From Marinospirillum perlucidum (GTDB lineage: Bacteria > Pseudomonadota > Gammaproteobacteria > Pseudomonadales > Halomonadaceae), in contig NZ_QFWJ01000001.1 of assembly GCF_003336805.1 (NCBI RefSeq), forward strand, positions 372,001-436,000: DNA of 64,000 bases, read 5' to 3'. The notes beneath the pieces were generated by a model. The model ran no database searches and was not told the origin of the DNA. It worked only from the letters and a program-made list of their open reading frames with translations. Below, piece after piece: positions 7,699 to 15,986 of the stretch (the first letter of the stretch is position 1; the number at the start of each line of letters is the position of its first letter). A program made the translations under genes and the position numbers.

Positions 7699-8361
7699 AT
7701 GCTATCGCTTTCCTCCGAGCAGTTTCGTAAAGCTCTTGTTTACCTGTCTCTTTTGCATATTCTGATCATTGCTGCGAGCAATTATCTGGTGCAATTTCCC
7801 TTTGAAATTTTCGGACTCCACAATACCTGGGGAGCCGTAACCTTTCCCTTTATCTTTCTGGCAACGGATTTGACGGTTCGGGTTTTTGGCAAAGAACTGG
7901 CCAGACGGATAATTTTTGCGGTGATGTTTCCGGCTTTGCTGCTCTCCTACGTCATCTCGGTGATTTTTGCCCAGGGTGCTTTTACCGGTTTTTCCGGGCT
8001 GGACGAATTCAACCTCTTTGTAGCCCGTATTGCTCTGGCCAGTTTTATGGCTTATCTGCTGGGCCAGCTTCTGGATATCAAGGTATTCGACCGCTTGCGC
8101 CGTCATTCACTCTGGTGGGTGGCACCGGCAGCTTCTACCCTGGTCGGTAATGCTCTGGATACCCTGATTTTCTTTTCTGTGGCCTTTTATGCCAGCCCTG
8201 ATGCCTTTATGGCCGCTCACTGGCCAGAGATCGCCCTGGTGGATTACGGTTTCAAACTGACTTTGTCACTGGTTATTTTCCTGCCTGCCTATGGGCTCTT
8301 TCTGGCTTGGCTGCAGCAGCATCTGCTGCGCGTAGCTCCCTCCCGTTCTCTGGGTCTTTAA
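7699..8361 (+). CDS. yhhQ: Queuosine-precursor transporter, YhhQ/VUT family
   Basis: 220 residues of an integral membrane protein with about six hydrophobic segments and the family landmarks NYLVQFPFEIFG, TFPFIFLATDLTVR and STLVGNALDTLIFF. YhhQ-family proteins import preQ0/preQ1 (or queuine), the 7-deazaguanine precursors of the tRNA wobble base queuosine. The preQ1-I riboswitch immediately upstream independently supports this substrate. It is monocistronic, with terminators on both sides. A second ATG at 7691 is out of frame, so 7699 is the start. Confidence 0.93.
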   Translation: MLSLSSEQFRKALVYLSLLHILIIAASNYLVQFPFEIFGLHNTWGAVTFPFIFLATDLTVRVFGKELARRIIFAVMFPALLLSYVISVIFAQGAFTGFSGLDEFNLFVARIALASFMAYLLGQLLDIKVFDRLRRHSLWWVAPAASTLVGNALDTLIFFSVAFYASPDAFMAAHWPEIALVDYGFKLTLSLVIFLPAYGLFLAWLQQHLLRVAPSRSLGL

Positions 8362-8389
8362 GCAGCAATTTCCTGGCCTTATGCTTGAA

Positions 8390-8424
8390 GGTTACGGGCC
8401 TCTGTTCGGCCCTGTAACCTTTTT
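8390..8424 (+). terminator. Rho-independent terminator of yhhQ
   Basis: GGTTACGGGCC and GGCCCTGTAACC form an 11-bp stem with one bulge and a 7-base loop, followed by five T. Confidence 0.9.
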
Positions 8425-8494
8425 AATTGGTATTTGCACCTGAGTTGTTGGCATAATCTCTTCAAGCTGAATTATCAGAATTGAGGAGTTATTC

Positions 8495-9277
8495 ATGAAG
8501 AGTCTGGCGCACCAGCGTTACGGACAGGGCGAGCCCCTGGTAGTCATGCATGGCCTGTTTGGCAGTGCGGATAACTGGCGGGGTCTGGCAAGGCGCTGGA
8601 GTGATGAGTTTGAAGTCTGGTGTCTGGATTTGCGTAACCATGGGCGAAGTTTTCATTCCCTGGGCATGGACTATTCGCAACAGGCTGAAGACCTACTCTA
8701 TTGGATGGATAACGAGAATCTGGACAAGGCCAGCCTCTTGGGTCATTCCATGGGGGGCAAGGTGGCCATGGAATTCGCCCTGCGCTACCCCAGCCGGGTT
8801 GATAAGCTGATCCTGGCTGATATCGCTCCGGTTCGTTATGAGCATACCCATGGCAAAATTCTTGAGGGCCTGAGAGCCCTGCATGCTCAGGAACCCTGGC
8901 ATGAAAGACGCCAGGCCGATCATCTGCTGGCCGATTATGTCGATGATATCCAGACCCGTCTTTTCCTGCTAACCAACCTGGTCAAAACGGAAGACGGCTT
9001 GCGTTTGCGGGTGGGTATCGAAGAGATTGATCGGGATTACCAATCCATTATTGATGCTCCGCCGGGCATGGAGTTGGGCAAGCAGTTTGCCGGTTCCTGC
9101 TTGGCGATTCGTGGTAGTCGTTCCGATTATGTGAGCGATGATCTGCTGGATGAATTCAAGCGCGGCTTCCCCAGCCTGCAATTGACTGAGCTGCAAGCCG
9201 GCCATTGGTTGCATGCCGAGCAAGCCGAGGATTTCGGACGGCTGGTTAGCGAGTTTCTCAATAAGGGTACAATCTAA
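8495..9277 (+). CDS. Alpha/beta hydrolase, YbfF-type esterase
   Basis: 260 residues of a single alpha/beta-hydrolase domain. Ser85 is the nucleophile in GHSMGG, His237 sits in AGHWLHAEQ near the C-terminus, and the HGLFGSADNW loop forms the oxyanion hole. DLRNHGRS and ADIAPVRYEH are hallmarks of the YbfF/ABHD11 branch, whose members hydrolyse short acyl esters and acyl-CoA-like substrates in vitro; the physiological substrate is unknown. It starts at ATG 8495 behind GAGGAG. It is translationally coupled to eda: its TAA shares one base with the next ATG. Confidence 0.88.
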   Translation: MKSLAHQRYGQGEPLVVMHGLFGSADNWRGLARRWSDEFEVWCLDLRNHGRSFHSLGMDYSQQAEDLLYWMDNENLDKASLLGHSMGGKVAMEFALRYPSRVDKLILADIAPVRYEHTHGKILEGLRALHAQEPWHERRQADHLLADYVDDIQTRLFLLTNLVKTEDGLRLRVGIEEIDRDYQSIIDAPPGMELGKQFAGSCLAIRGSRSDYVSDDLLDEFKRGFPSLQLTELQAGHWLHAEQAEDFGRLVSEFLNKGTI

Positions 9278-9936
9278 TGGCTCAGGTTTCGCCCTTTGAT
9301 TGGGCTTCCTTGCTGGCTGATCAGCCTTTGTTACCCGTGGCAGCAGGTTTGAAAGCCGAGCAGGTACTGCCGGTGGCGGACAGTCTAACAGCTGCCGGGG
9401 TCGGGGTGTTGGAAGTGACCCTGCGCGATCCCGGAGCCTGGGATGCACTGGAGCAACTCAAGCAGCATTCGATTACCCGGGTAGCGGGTAGTGTGCGTAG
9501 CCGTGAACAGTTAAAGCGTCTTCATGATTTGGGCATTACCCTGGCCGTTACGCCAGGCTGGTCTCCTTCCTTGTGTGAGGCCTCGCGGTCTCTGGGAATT
9601 CGTTTGTTACCCGGGGTCGCCACGCCCGGAGAAGCCATGCAGGCTTACCAGAAAGGCTATCACCAGGTAAAACTCTTTCCCGCAGCTGCTTTGGGCGGGC
9701 CAGCATATCTCAAGGCAATTCAAGCACCTTTGCCGGAAATGCAGTTCGTTCCTACAGGTGGAGTCAGTGAAGCTAATTTGAGCGAGTGGTTTGCTGTGCC
9801 GGGTGTTGTTGCTGTCGGTGGTAGTTGGATGCTGTCAGCTGAATTGCTTCAGGGTCAGAAATGGCAGGAGTTGACCGAGTTGACACTAGGAGCTGTCAAG
9901 CTGGCAACTGAGCATCGCAATACCAAACAAGACTGA
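9277..9936 (+). CDS. eda: 2-dehydro-3-deoxy-phosphogluconate (KDPG/KHG) aldolase
   Basis: 219 residues of a TIM-barrel class I aldolase. The Schiff-base Lys132 is in QVKLFPA, Glu46 in LEVTLRD, and the phosphate-binding loop in FVPTGGV, all at the positions expected for Eda. It cleaves KDPG to pyruvate and glyceraldehyde-3-phosphate, the last Entner-Doudoroff step, or 4-hydroxy-2-oxoglutarate. The usual GAGTV strand reads AGSVR, a mild departure. No edd, zwf or pgl gene is adjacent; partners here are an esterase and an eIF-2B-like protein, so which substrate it serves is open. It overlaps the upstream stop by one base. Confidence 0.9.
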   Translation: MAQVSPFDWASLLADQPLLPVAAGLKAEQVLPVADSLTAAGVGVLEVTLRDPGAWDALEQLKQHSITRVAGSVRSREQLKRLHDLGITLAVTPGWSPSLCEASRSLGIRLLPGVATPGEAMQAYQKGYHQVKLFPAAALGGPAYLKAIQAPLPEMQFVPTGGVSEANLSEWFAVPGVVAVGGSWMLSAELLQGQKWQELTELTLGAVKLATEHRNTKQD

Positions 9937-9968
9937 GATAACAGGATGCGAGAAGGGGGAAGCAAGGC

Positions 9969-10901
9969 GTGATTTATGCCGTGGATAATGCCGATTTTAA
10001 AGCCAGACGTTTGAGGGCAGTTAAAGAAGATCTCAATACCGGGGCTGCTACCCTGGCCCGCAAAACGCTGGAAGACATCATCGATTTTTCCGATTGCTGT
10101 GATGCCGCTGATACCCAGGAGTTGGTCACTGAATTGACCGATCTGGTCACCCAGTTATCCGCAGCCCGGCCCAGTATGGTATCCATTCAAAATGCCTTGA
10201 GGCGCTGGTCGGATTGCCTGGAGAACCTGCCTGCCGATGATCTGAAAGAAGCTCGCCGCCTGGCCCAGATGGCTGCGGAAGAGGTGATCGAAGAGCTGCA
10301 GAATGCCCAGGTGGATGCTGTGGCTGCCTGTGTGAAAGAACTCAAGGATGGCATGACCATCATGACCCACAGCACCAGTTCCAGCGTGATGAGCCTGTTC
10401 AATGCCTGTTATCAGGCGGGTATCAAACTCCAGGCGATCGTGACTGAATCCCGCCCGGGGATGGAAGGCCGTAAACTGGCTCGCTTTCTCAATAAACTGG
10501 CCATCCCCACCCAGTTTATTTCCGAAGCCCAGATGGCCTATTTTGTTCCCCAGGCCGACAAGGTGATCGTTGGTGCCGATAGCCTCTTGCGCGATGGCAC
10601 TCTGGTCAACAAGGTAGGAAGTCGTTTGTTGGCACTGGCTGCAAGGGATAGCGGCATTCCCTTTTGGGTGCTGGCAGAGAGCTTTAAACACAGCCTGACC
10701 TTACCGGAAGACGTTGTTCTGGAAGAGATGCCCGAGGATGAAATGCAGCTGGAAGAGTTGGAAAAAGTCCAGGTTCGTAATATCTACTTTGATCTGATCC
10801 CGGCCCGCTTTATTACTGCCTGGGTGGACGAGCAGGGTGTCCGGGTCGAATTCCGGTCCCTGGCTGAAGCCAGCCGGGTTCCACTTTTGGCAGCGCCTTG
10901 A
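9969..10901 (+). CDS. eIF-2B alpha/beta/delta-family protein (ribose-1,5-bisphosphate isomerase-like)
   Basis: 310 residues from GTG 9969 behind AAGGGGGAAG. An all-helical N-terminal half (1-115) is followed by the Rossmann-like IF-2B domain. The family's sugar-phosphate isomerases (MtnA, R15P isomerase) use a Cys in a THCNSS-like loop and an Asp in GAD. Here the Asp is kept (Asp204 in VGADSLLRDG, with NKVGS following), but the loop reads THSTSSSV, with Ser135 where the Cys should be. That makes it look like the non-catalytic eIF-2B alpha subunit. It may be a binding or regulatory protein, or an isomerase with changed chemistry. It is the last gene of the ybfF-eda operon and lies just before an RpiR-type sugar-phosphate regulator. 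Confidence 0.8.
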   Translation: MIYAVDNADFKARRLRAVKEDLNTGAATLARKTLEDIIDFSDCCDAADTQELVTELTDLVTQLSAARPSMVSIQNALRRWSDCLENLPADDLKEARRLAQMAAEEVIEELQNAQVDAVAACVKELKDGMTIMTHSTSSSVMSLFNACYQAGIKLQAIVTESRPGMEGRKLARFLNKLAIPTQFISEAQMAYFVPQADKVIVGADSLLRDGTLVNKVGSRLLALAARDSGIPFWVLAESFKHSLTLPEDVVLEEMPEDEMQLEELEKVQVRNIYFDLIPARFITAWVDEQGVRVEFRSLAEASRVPLLAAP

Positions 10902-10925
10902 AAATACCTCTTTACTGCTGAACAC

Positions 10926-10958
10926 AAAAGGGTGGCAAAAAATTGCTGCCCTTTTTTA
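10926..10958 (+). terminator. Rho-independent terminator after the eIF-2B-like gene
   Basis: AAAAGGG-TG-GCA pairs with TGC-TG-CCCTTTT around an AAAAAT loop, followed by a T-rich tail. It ends the esterase/eda/eIF-2B-like transcript. Confidence 0.85.
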
Positions 10959-11035
10959 TTGAAGTGCTTTTATACCGTTATCTATCAGGTTGATCCGGGT
11001 CAAAAAAGAGAAAAAACGGGTCGGTCAGTGATTTG

Positions 11036-11085
11036 ATTTGCAATAATTTGCATTAATATTTATTTACGCAAAATAATTTGCAAAG
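11036..11085. promoter_or_regulatory. Phased TTTGCA repeats: candidate RpiR operator
   Basis: TTTGCA occurs at 11037-11042, 11047-11052 and 11077-11082, starts 10 and 30 bases apart and so on roughly one face of the helix, with an inverted CGCAAA at 11067-11072. The longer unit ATAATTTGCA is repeated exactly at 11043-11052 and 11073-11082, and the last copy extends to the palindrome TTTGCAAA. The array is 70-115 bp upstream of the regulator gene in otherwise AT-rich DNA, which suggests autoregulation. Confidence 0.6.
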
Positions 11086-11152
11086 AGTGGCTTTCCCCGC
11101 TAGTTTTGCAGGTATCAACCCTGTTTTTATTGGCTAGAAGGATACTGCTGAA

Positions 11153-12055
11153 GTGGCACCCCGAACCCTTGAAGAGTTAAAACGCAAGCTCCAGCGTCTT
11201 AATGCCCCCGGTAGTGATATCAAATTGGGCAAAAGAGCCATGACGGCGCTGACGCAGATGATGGACAAGCCCGAAGAGGTGGCGGTGGCCTCCATCTCCA
11301 CTCTGGCGGCAAATACCGGGGTGAATGCCTCTACGCTAAGCCGTCTGGTGCGGCGTTTGGGGTTTGAAAGCTTTGCCGAATTTCAGCTCATTTTTCGTAA
11401 TCATCTGGCGCGTACCAGTCGTACCAGCTTTTACAGTGATCTGGCTGGTCAGCTCCTGGAAGGGGATAACCCCGAAGAGACGCCCGATTCCCTGGCCCTG
11501 ATGTCTCAGGTGGCCGAGCAGGAGACCAGTAACATTGCCCAGATGCTCAAGGGGTTGGATCTTGAAGCGCTGGAAAAAACTGTAAGTCTCTTGATCGCAG
11601 CGCCAAGGGTGAGGGTTTACGGCCTGCGTCAGGCCTACACCATGGCCAATTTACTGGCCTATGCCCTGGGACTGCTGCGCCCGGACGTCAGTCTTCTGGG
11701 GAATCCTCACCATGGCGTGGCTCATGGGCTCACCGAATTGACCGAGAAGGATGTGCTGGTGGTGATCGGTGCAGCGCCCCATACCCGAGGCACGGTGGCT
11801 GCAGCCCGAATCGCTGCTAACCAGGGAATGCAGGTGGTGGCTATTACCGATTCGCATGGCTCACCCCTGGCAGCAGAAGCCTCTCTGACTTTTGTGGCTC
11901 CGGCCAGTGGCACCTGGTACAGCAATTCCATGGCGTCTTTTCTGGTGTTTATTGAGGGTCTGATGGCTATGGTGGCCGGGCGCTTGGGACGTCAGGGTCT
12001 GGCCAGTCTGCGTCGCCACGAAATGTTGATTGATGAGGTGAACCATGAGCTGTGA
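11153..12055 (+). CDS. RpiR/MurR-family transcriptional regulator (HTH + SIS)
   Basis: 300 residues. An N-terminal HTH_6 domain (about 1-80, recognition region ANTGVNASTLSRLVRRLGF) is followed by a SIS sugar-phosphate-binding domain (about 125-260; VRVYGLRQAYTMANLLAYAL and DVLVVIGAAPHTRGTV). RpiR proteins sense phosphosugars or related metabolites. It starts at GTG 11153 after AAGGATACTGCT. Its stop overlaps the crotonase start by 11 bases, so it heads the operon and probably controls it. The phased TTTGCA array upstream is the obvious binding-site candidate. The ligand cannot be told from sequence; the regulated enzymes act on acyl-CoA, not sugars. Confidence 0.88.
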   Translation: MAPRTLEELKRKLQRLNAPGSDIKLGKRAMTALTQMMDKPEEVAVASISTLAANTGVNASTLSRLVRRLGFESFAEFQLIFRNHLARTSRTSFYSDLAGQLLEGDNPEETPDSLALMSQVAEQETSNIAQMLKGLDLEALEKTVSLLIAAPRVRVYGLRQAYTMANLLAYALGLLRPDVSLLGNPHHGVAHGLTELTEKDVLVVIGAAPHTRGTVAAARIAANQGMQVVAITDSHGSPLAAEASLTFVAPASGTWYSNSMASFLVFIEGLMAMVAGRLGRQGLASLRRHEMLIDEVNHEL

Positions 12056-12842
12056 AGACTTGATTCTGCGTCAAGAAAAAGACGGGCTTCTCTGGCTGAC
12101 ACTGAATCGTCCGCAACGCCTTAATGCCGTTATTGCCGATCTTTACGCCCAACTCTGCCAGGAACTGGATGCAGCCGCTCAGTCGGACTCAGTCAGAGTT
12201 ATCATCCTGACCGGAGCAGGGCGAGCTTTTTGTGTCGGTGCGGATATGAAAGCCCATGCCGAAGGTCAGCGTACTGCTTTTCAAAAGCGTGAGTATCTGC
12301 GTCTTGAGCAGGAGGTGTGCCGGCGACTGTTTGAGCACCCCAAGCCCGTGATCGCCGCGGTCAATGGCTATGCCCTGGGTGCTGGTGCTGAAATGGCCCT
12401 GGCGGCTGATTTTTTGCTGATGCGCTCTTCGGCCATCTGGGGGTTGCCGGAAACCAGTATCGGCGCCTTTGTCGGTGGGGGTGTTTCCTGGCTTCTGCCG
12501 CAGCGGGTGGGTATGACCCAGGCTCGGGAGCTGCTGCTGTTAGGGCGTCAGCTGGATGGTCACCAGGCTTTGCAACTGGGTTTGGCTCACCGTTGTTACG
12601 AGGTGGAGAGCCCGGAAGACTTTGAGCTTGAAGTGGAAAGCTTTGCGGCTGACTTGGCCAAGAAGGCACCTTTGGCACTGAGTCTGGCCAAACAACAACT
12701 GAATCGTTCCGCCCAACAGCACTTTAATGATGCCCTGACTGCTGAGCTGGAAGGCATGATGTTTTGCAGTAGTACCCAAGACTGGCAGGAAGGTGTCAGG
12801 GCTTTTTCTGAAAAACGTGATCCGCAGTTTTCCGGCCGTTAG
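12045..12842 (+). CDS. Enoyl-CoA hydratase/isomerase (crotonase) family protein
   Basis: 265 residues with a complete crotonase fold. The first oxyanion-hole segment is GAGRAFCVGADMKAH (57-71), the second GYALGAGAEMALAADF (108-123). Both acids used by hydratases are present: Glu116 in GAGAEM and Glu136 in LPETSIG. It should hydrate an enoyl-CoA, though crotonases also include lyases and isomerases. It overlaps the RpiR gene by 11 bases and is 9 bp before an ADP-forming acyl-CoA synthetase, so the pair probably activates and then transforms one carboxylic acid. No thiolase or dehydrogenase accompanies them. The feruloyl-CoA synthetase plus hydratase/lyase pair is one precedent; nothing here fixes that substrate. 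Confidence 0.87.
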   Translation: MSCEDLILRQEKDGLLWLTLNRPQRLNAVIADLYAQLCQELDAAAQSDSVRVIILTGAGRAFCVGADMKAHAEGQRTAFQKREYLRLEQEVCRRLFEHPKPVIAAVNGYALGAGAEMALAADFLLMRSSAIWGLPETSIGAFVGGGVSWLLPQRVGMTQARELLLLGRQLDGHQALQLGLAHRCYEVESPEDFELEVESFAADLAKKAPLALSLAKQQLNRSAQQHFNDALTAELEGMMFCSSTQDWQEGVRAFSEKRDPQFSGR

Positions 12843-12851
12843 GAGGCAAGT

Positions 12852-15074
12852 ATGTCTGGTCATCGAGACGCCAAAGCTGATGCTTTGCTGGCAGGTTTTT
12901 ATCCGCGTAGCCTGGTGGTTGTGGGGGCTTCAAGTCACCCGGGAAAAAGAGGCTATCAAGCGGTTAGAGCTTTGCAGCAGGGTGGTTTTAAGGGGCGTAT
13001 CTATCCGGTGAACCCCGGTTTGCAGGAATTACTCGGGCTAACCTGCTATCCGGATCTGGAAAGCCTGCCGGGCACTGCTGAGCTGGCTTTGATCTGTACG
13101 CCTGCGACCAGTGTGCCCCAGGTCTTGCGGGCCTGCGGCAGCCAGGGCGTTAAGGTGGCCGTGGTTTTGGCGGCCGGTTTTTCAGAATCCGGGCCTGAAG
13201 GTCAGGCCTTGCAGGCCGAGGCGGTAAAAGTCGCCGCAGAAGAAGAGATACGCATTATTGGTCCCAATACTTCGGGGATCTTTAACATGCATGCAGCCAT
13301 GAACCTGGTGGGCTATCGTGATCTGCAGCCTGGTCCCGTGGGTATTCTGTCTCAGTCGGGCAACATGGCCTTGTCTCTGGTAACCGAAGGGGCTCGTGAT
13401 CTGCATGCCGGTTTTAGTAGTTATATCGGTGTGGGCAATGCTGCCGATCTGGCCCTGCATGAATACCTGGATTATTTTGCTGCCGATCTGCCTACCCGAG
13501 TGGTGGCCGCTTATATCGAGGGGGTCGGAGATGGGCGTGCCTTTTTACAGGCAGCCGCAGCCTTTACCGCCCAGAAGCCCCTGCTGGTCTATAAGTCGGG
13601 GCGTTCTGCTTCCGGTCAGGCGGCAGCCCGTTCGCATACGGGGGCCTTGGCCGGTAGCTATCAGGTTGCCCGGGGTGTGATGCAGCAAGCCGGAGTGCTC
13701 TTGGTAGACCAGCCGGAGCAACTGCTTCCACTGTCCGAGGCTCTGGCTACCCAGCCGCTACCCAGAGGAAAGCGGGTGGCTGTTCTGGCCGATGGAGGTG
13801 GGCATGCCACCCTGGCTGCCGACGAGCTGGATGCCCAGGGGTTGCAGCTGGCCGAACTCCAGCCGCAAACCCGCCAGCAGCTGGCGGCTCTCTTGCCTGC
13901 TTCTGCCGGTTTGAATAATCCTATTGATGTGGCCGGGGCAACGGATGACCACCCAGCAGTCTTTGCACGTTGTTCTGAGATCCTGCTGGCTGATCCCGGC
14001 GTGGATCAGCTGCTGGTGGTGGGTTTGTTTGGTGGTTATGCCCTGCGTTTTGATCCCGAGCTGGAAGCCGAGGAAATTCAAGCATCGCGAGACCTGGTGG
14101 CCCAGGCACAAAAAGCCGAAAAACCCCTGCTGATCCAGAGTCTTTATGCCCGGCATAAACCGGCTCCCTTGCAGGCCGTTGCGGAACTGGGTTATCCGGT
14201 CATGACAGAAATCGATATCGCTGTGGCCGCTATCAAGGCACTGACGCAGTATGCTGATTATCGTCGCAAAATTGCTTCAGATGATTATCTGACCGGTCGC
14301 GGTCAAGCCAGCCAAAGAGCACATCTGGTGATGAAGCGAGCTACGCTTCAGGGGCGCTCGGCTTTACTGGAGCCTGAAGCCAAGCAGCTCTTGCGTGCCT
14401 TTGAAATTCCCTTACCAGCGGAGCAATGGATCACGCGCAAGGAGGACTTGGCCCACCTGGACAGCAAATGGTTGCAGCAGCCGTTGGCCATGAAGTTGGT
14501 ATCTGCGGATGTGCTGCATAAATCCGATGCCGGAGGGGTACAACTTAATCTATATGGCCTGGAGGAGCTGGATCATGCCTGGCAGACCATGGAGGCCGAG
14601 GTTAGGACGCGGGTTCCCGAAGCTCGTCTGCAGGGTCGTTTGTTAACCCCTATGGCTGCGGATAAGGGGACCGAGATAATTCTCGGAGTGACTTGTGATC
14701 CTCAATACGGCCATCTGCTAATGTTCGGGCTGGGAGGGATCTTTGTCGAGGTTTTCCAGGATGTGGCTTTTCGTGCTTTGCCTCTGAGCCGCAGTGATGC
14801 CTGGGAACTCTTGGCTGGTCTGCGTTCCTCGGCCATCCTCAATGGTGTCAGGGGTCAGGCGGCTATCGACAAGGAAGCCCTGGTTGAGCTGATGCTCAAG
14901 CTCTCGGCTCTGGTAACGGCCCATCCGGAAATCAGCGAGCTGGACCTGAATCCGGTTCGCTGTTATCGGGAAGGGTATCAGGTATTGGATGCAAGAATTA
15001 TCCTGAATCAGGAAGGGGTGGAGACTAGGGCTTCTTCTTTGGAGACTTGCTACCAGCTGGAGGCTACCTCTTGA
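12852..15074 (+). CDS. ADP-forming acyl-CoA synthetase (acetate-CoA ligase family, alpha-beta fusion)
   Basis: 740 residues: a CoA-binding Rossmann domain (about 10-135, SLVVVGASSHPGKRGY), succinyl-CoA-synthetase-like flavodoxin domains (about 145-460, with ILSQSGNMA) and a C-terminal ATP-grasp domain (about 500-720; VSADVLHKSDAGGVQLNL, MFGLGGIFVEVF). The phospho-histidine is His262 in RSHTGALAGS. Such NDP-forming enzymes make acyl-CoA plus ADP reversibly from acetate, aryl acids, ferulate or, in DddX, DMSP; the substrate is not deducible. There is no C-terminal acetyltransferase domain, so it is not the Pat fusion. It is the last gene of the RpiR-crotonase operon and has a convergent neighbour 15 bp away. 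Confidence 0.9.
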   Translation: MSGHRDAKADALLAGFYPRSLVVVGASSHPGKRGYQAVRALQQGGFKGRIYPVNPGLQELLGLTCYPDLESLPGTAELALICTPATSVPQVLRACGSQGVKVAVVLAAGFSESGPEGQALQAEAVKVAAEEEIRIIGPNTSGIFNMHAAMNLVGYRDLQPGPVGILSQSGNMALSLVTEGARDLHAGFSSYIGVGNAADLALHEYLDYFAADLPTRVVAAYIEGVGDGRAFLQAAAAFTAQKPLLVYKSGRSASGQAAARSHTGALAGSYQVARGVMQQAGVLLVDQPEQLLPLSEALATQPLPRGKRVAVLADGGGHATLAADELDAQGLQLAELQPQTRQQLAALLPASAGLNNPIDVAGATDDHPAVFARCSEILLADPGVDQLLVVGLFGGYALRFDPELEAEEIQASRDLVAQAQKAEKPLLIQSLYARHKPAPLQAVAELGYPVMTEIDIAVAAIKALTQYADYRRKIASDDYLTGRGQASQRAHLVMKRATLQGRSALLEPEAKQLLRAFEIPLPAEQWITRKEDLAHLDSKWLQQPLAMKLVSADVLHKSDAGGVQLNLYGLEELDHAWQTMEAEVRTRVPEARLQGRLLTPMAADKGTEIILGVTCDPQYGHLLMFGLGGIFVEVFQDVAFRALPLSRSDAWELLAGLRSSAILNGVRGQAAIDKEALVELMLKLSALVTAHPEISELDLNPVRCYREGYQVLDARIILNQEGVETRASSLETCYQLEATS

Positions 15075-15089
15075 ACGTCGGGAAGGAGC

Positions 15090-15908
15090 CTAATTCCAGG
15101 GCAGGGCAGGCAAATAATCTTCCGGGGAGACCGCCTGGCCGTTTTCGCGCAATTCGAAATAGATGCCAGGCTTGTTGATCTGGCGTTGGTGGCCCGCTGA
15201 GCAGACGGGGTGGCGGCCGGAAAGGCGATTGCCTTCTTCTACAAAGAGCGCATGGCAATAGCCATAGATAGACTGGCGCCCCTGGTCATGCTCAACAATG
15301 ATCACGCGTCGCATGCCCCGCATTTCCCCGGCAAAAACCACCCGACCTGGGGCAATGGGGAAAATCTCTTCCCTGGGTTGGGTTTCCAGAGTCAGGCCCT
15401 GATGAACGCCCCAGCGTTGCCAGGAAAAGTTGATACGCACCTGGGGATCATCGACCGGCCAGCGGTAGCCGTTTAAGTCCCTTGCCCTGACGGGAATCTC
15501 CAATCTATCGCCTACCTGCAAACGGGTTGCTTCCACCTCAGGGTTGGCCTGCATCAGGCTGAGTAGCGAGATGTGAAAATGCTGGGCCAGTTTGCTGAGG
15601 GTATCACCTCGTTGAATACGATAATAATAGGGACCGGTGGCCGGGACATCGCTGCTGCGTTCTGGCAGGCGCAGGCGGCGGGTATTTCTTAGATTTTCGC
15701 GTGAGCGGGGATTATAGCGTTGTAGCTCACTGCGACTGATGCTATCCAGTTGTTCAGCCACCGAACTCAGGGTGTCTCCCGGCTGAGGATGATGGAAGGG
15801 GATAAAGCCTTCCGGCACGGGCGTTTCCAGCCGGGAGTTGGACGAGCACCCAGCGACCACAAGCATCAGCAGATAAAAGGGTAAGGCTTTGCAGAGGTAT
15901 CTGCTCAC
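15090..15908 (-). CDS. LysM and degenerate LytM (M23-like) lipoprotein
   Basis: 272 residues with a lipoprotein signal peptide (lipobox VVAGC, Cys21), two LysM modules (FHHPQPGDTLSSVAEQL at about 38-80 and YYRIQRGDTLSKLAQHF at about 94-140) and a C-terminal LytM/M23-like domain. The zinc ligands are lost: HxGxD reads HQGLTL and HLH reads GIY before FELREN. It is therefore probably not a peptidase but an NlpD/EnvC-style activator of an N-acetylmuramyl-L-alanine amidase, or a structural murein binder. It is divergent from slyD. Confidence 0.82.
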   Translation of the reverse strand: MSRYLCKALPFYLLMLVVAGCSSNSRLETPVPEGFIPFHHPQPGDTLSSVAEQLDSISRSELQRYNPRSRENLRNTRRLRLPERSSDVPATGPYYYRIQRGDTLSKLAQHFHISLLSLMQANPEVEATRLQVGDRLEIPVRARDLNGYRWPVDDPQVRINFSWQRWGVHQGLTLETQPREEIFPIAPGRVVFAGEMRGMRRVIIVEHDQGRQSIYGYCHALFVEEGNRLSGRHPVCSAGHQRQINKPGIYFELRENGQAVSPEDYLPALPWN

Positions 15909-15986
15909 TGCAGCTCCCGAGTGGATGAGTAATCTTGACGATCAATTAATAAGTCTAACCAGTGCTGTGATGGAATTAAACTCCTG

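Noticed and set aside
12852-15074. Assignment of the ADP-forming ligase as DddX (DMSP) or feruloyl-CoA synthetase
   Set aside because: Only the superfamily can be read from the sequence; there are no DMSP transporters, dehydrogenases or vanillate genes nearby to fix the substrate.
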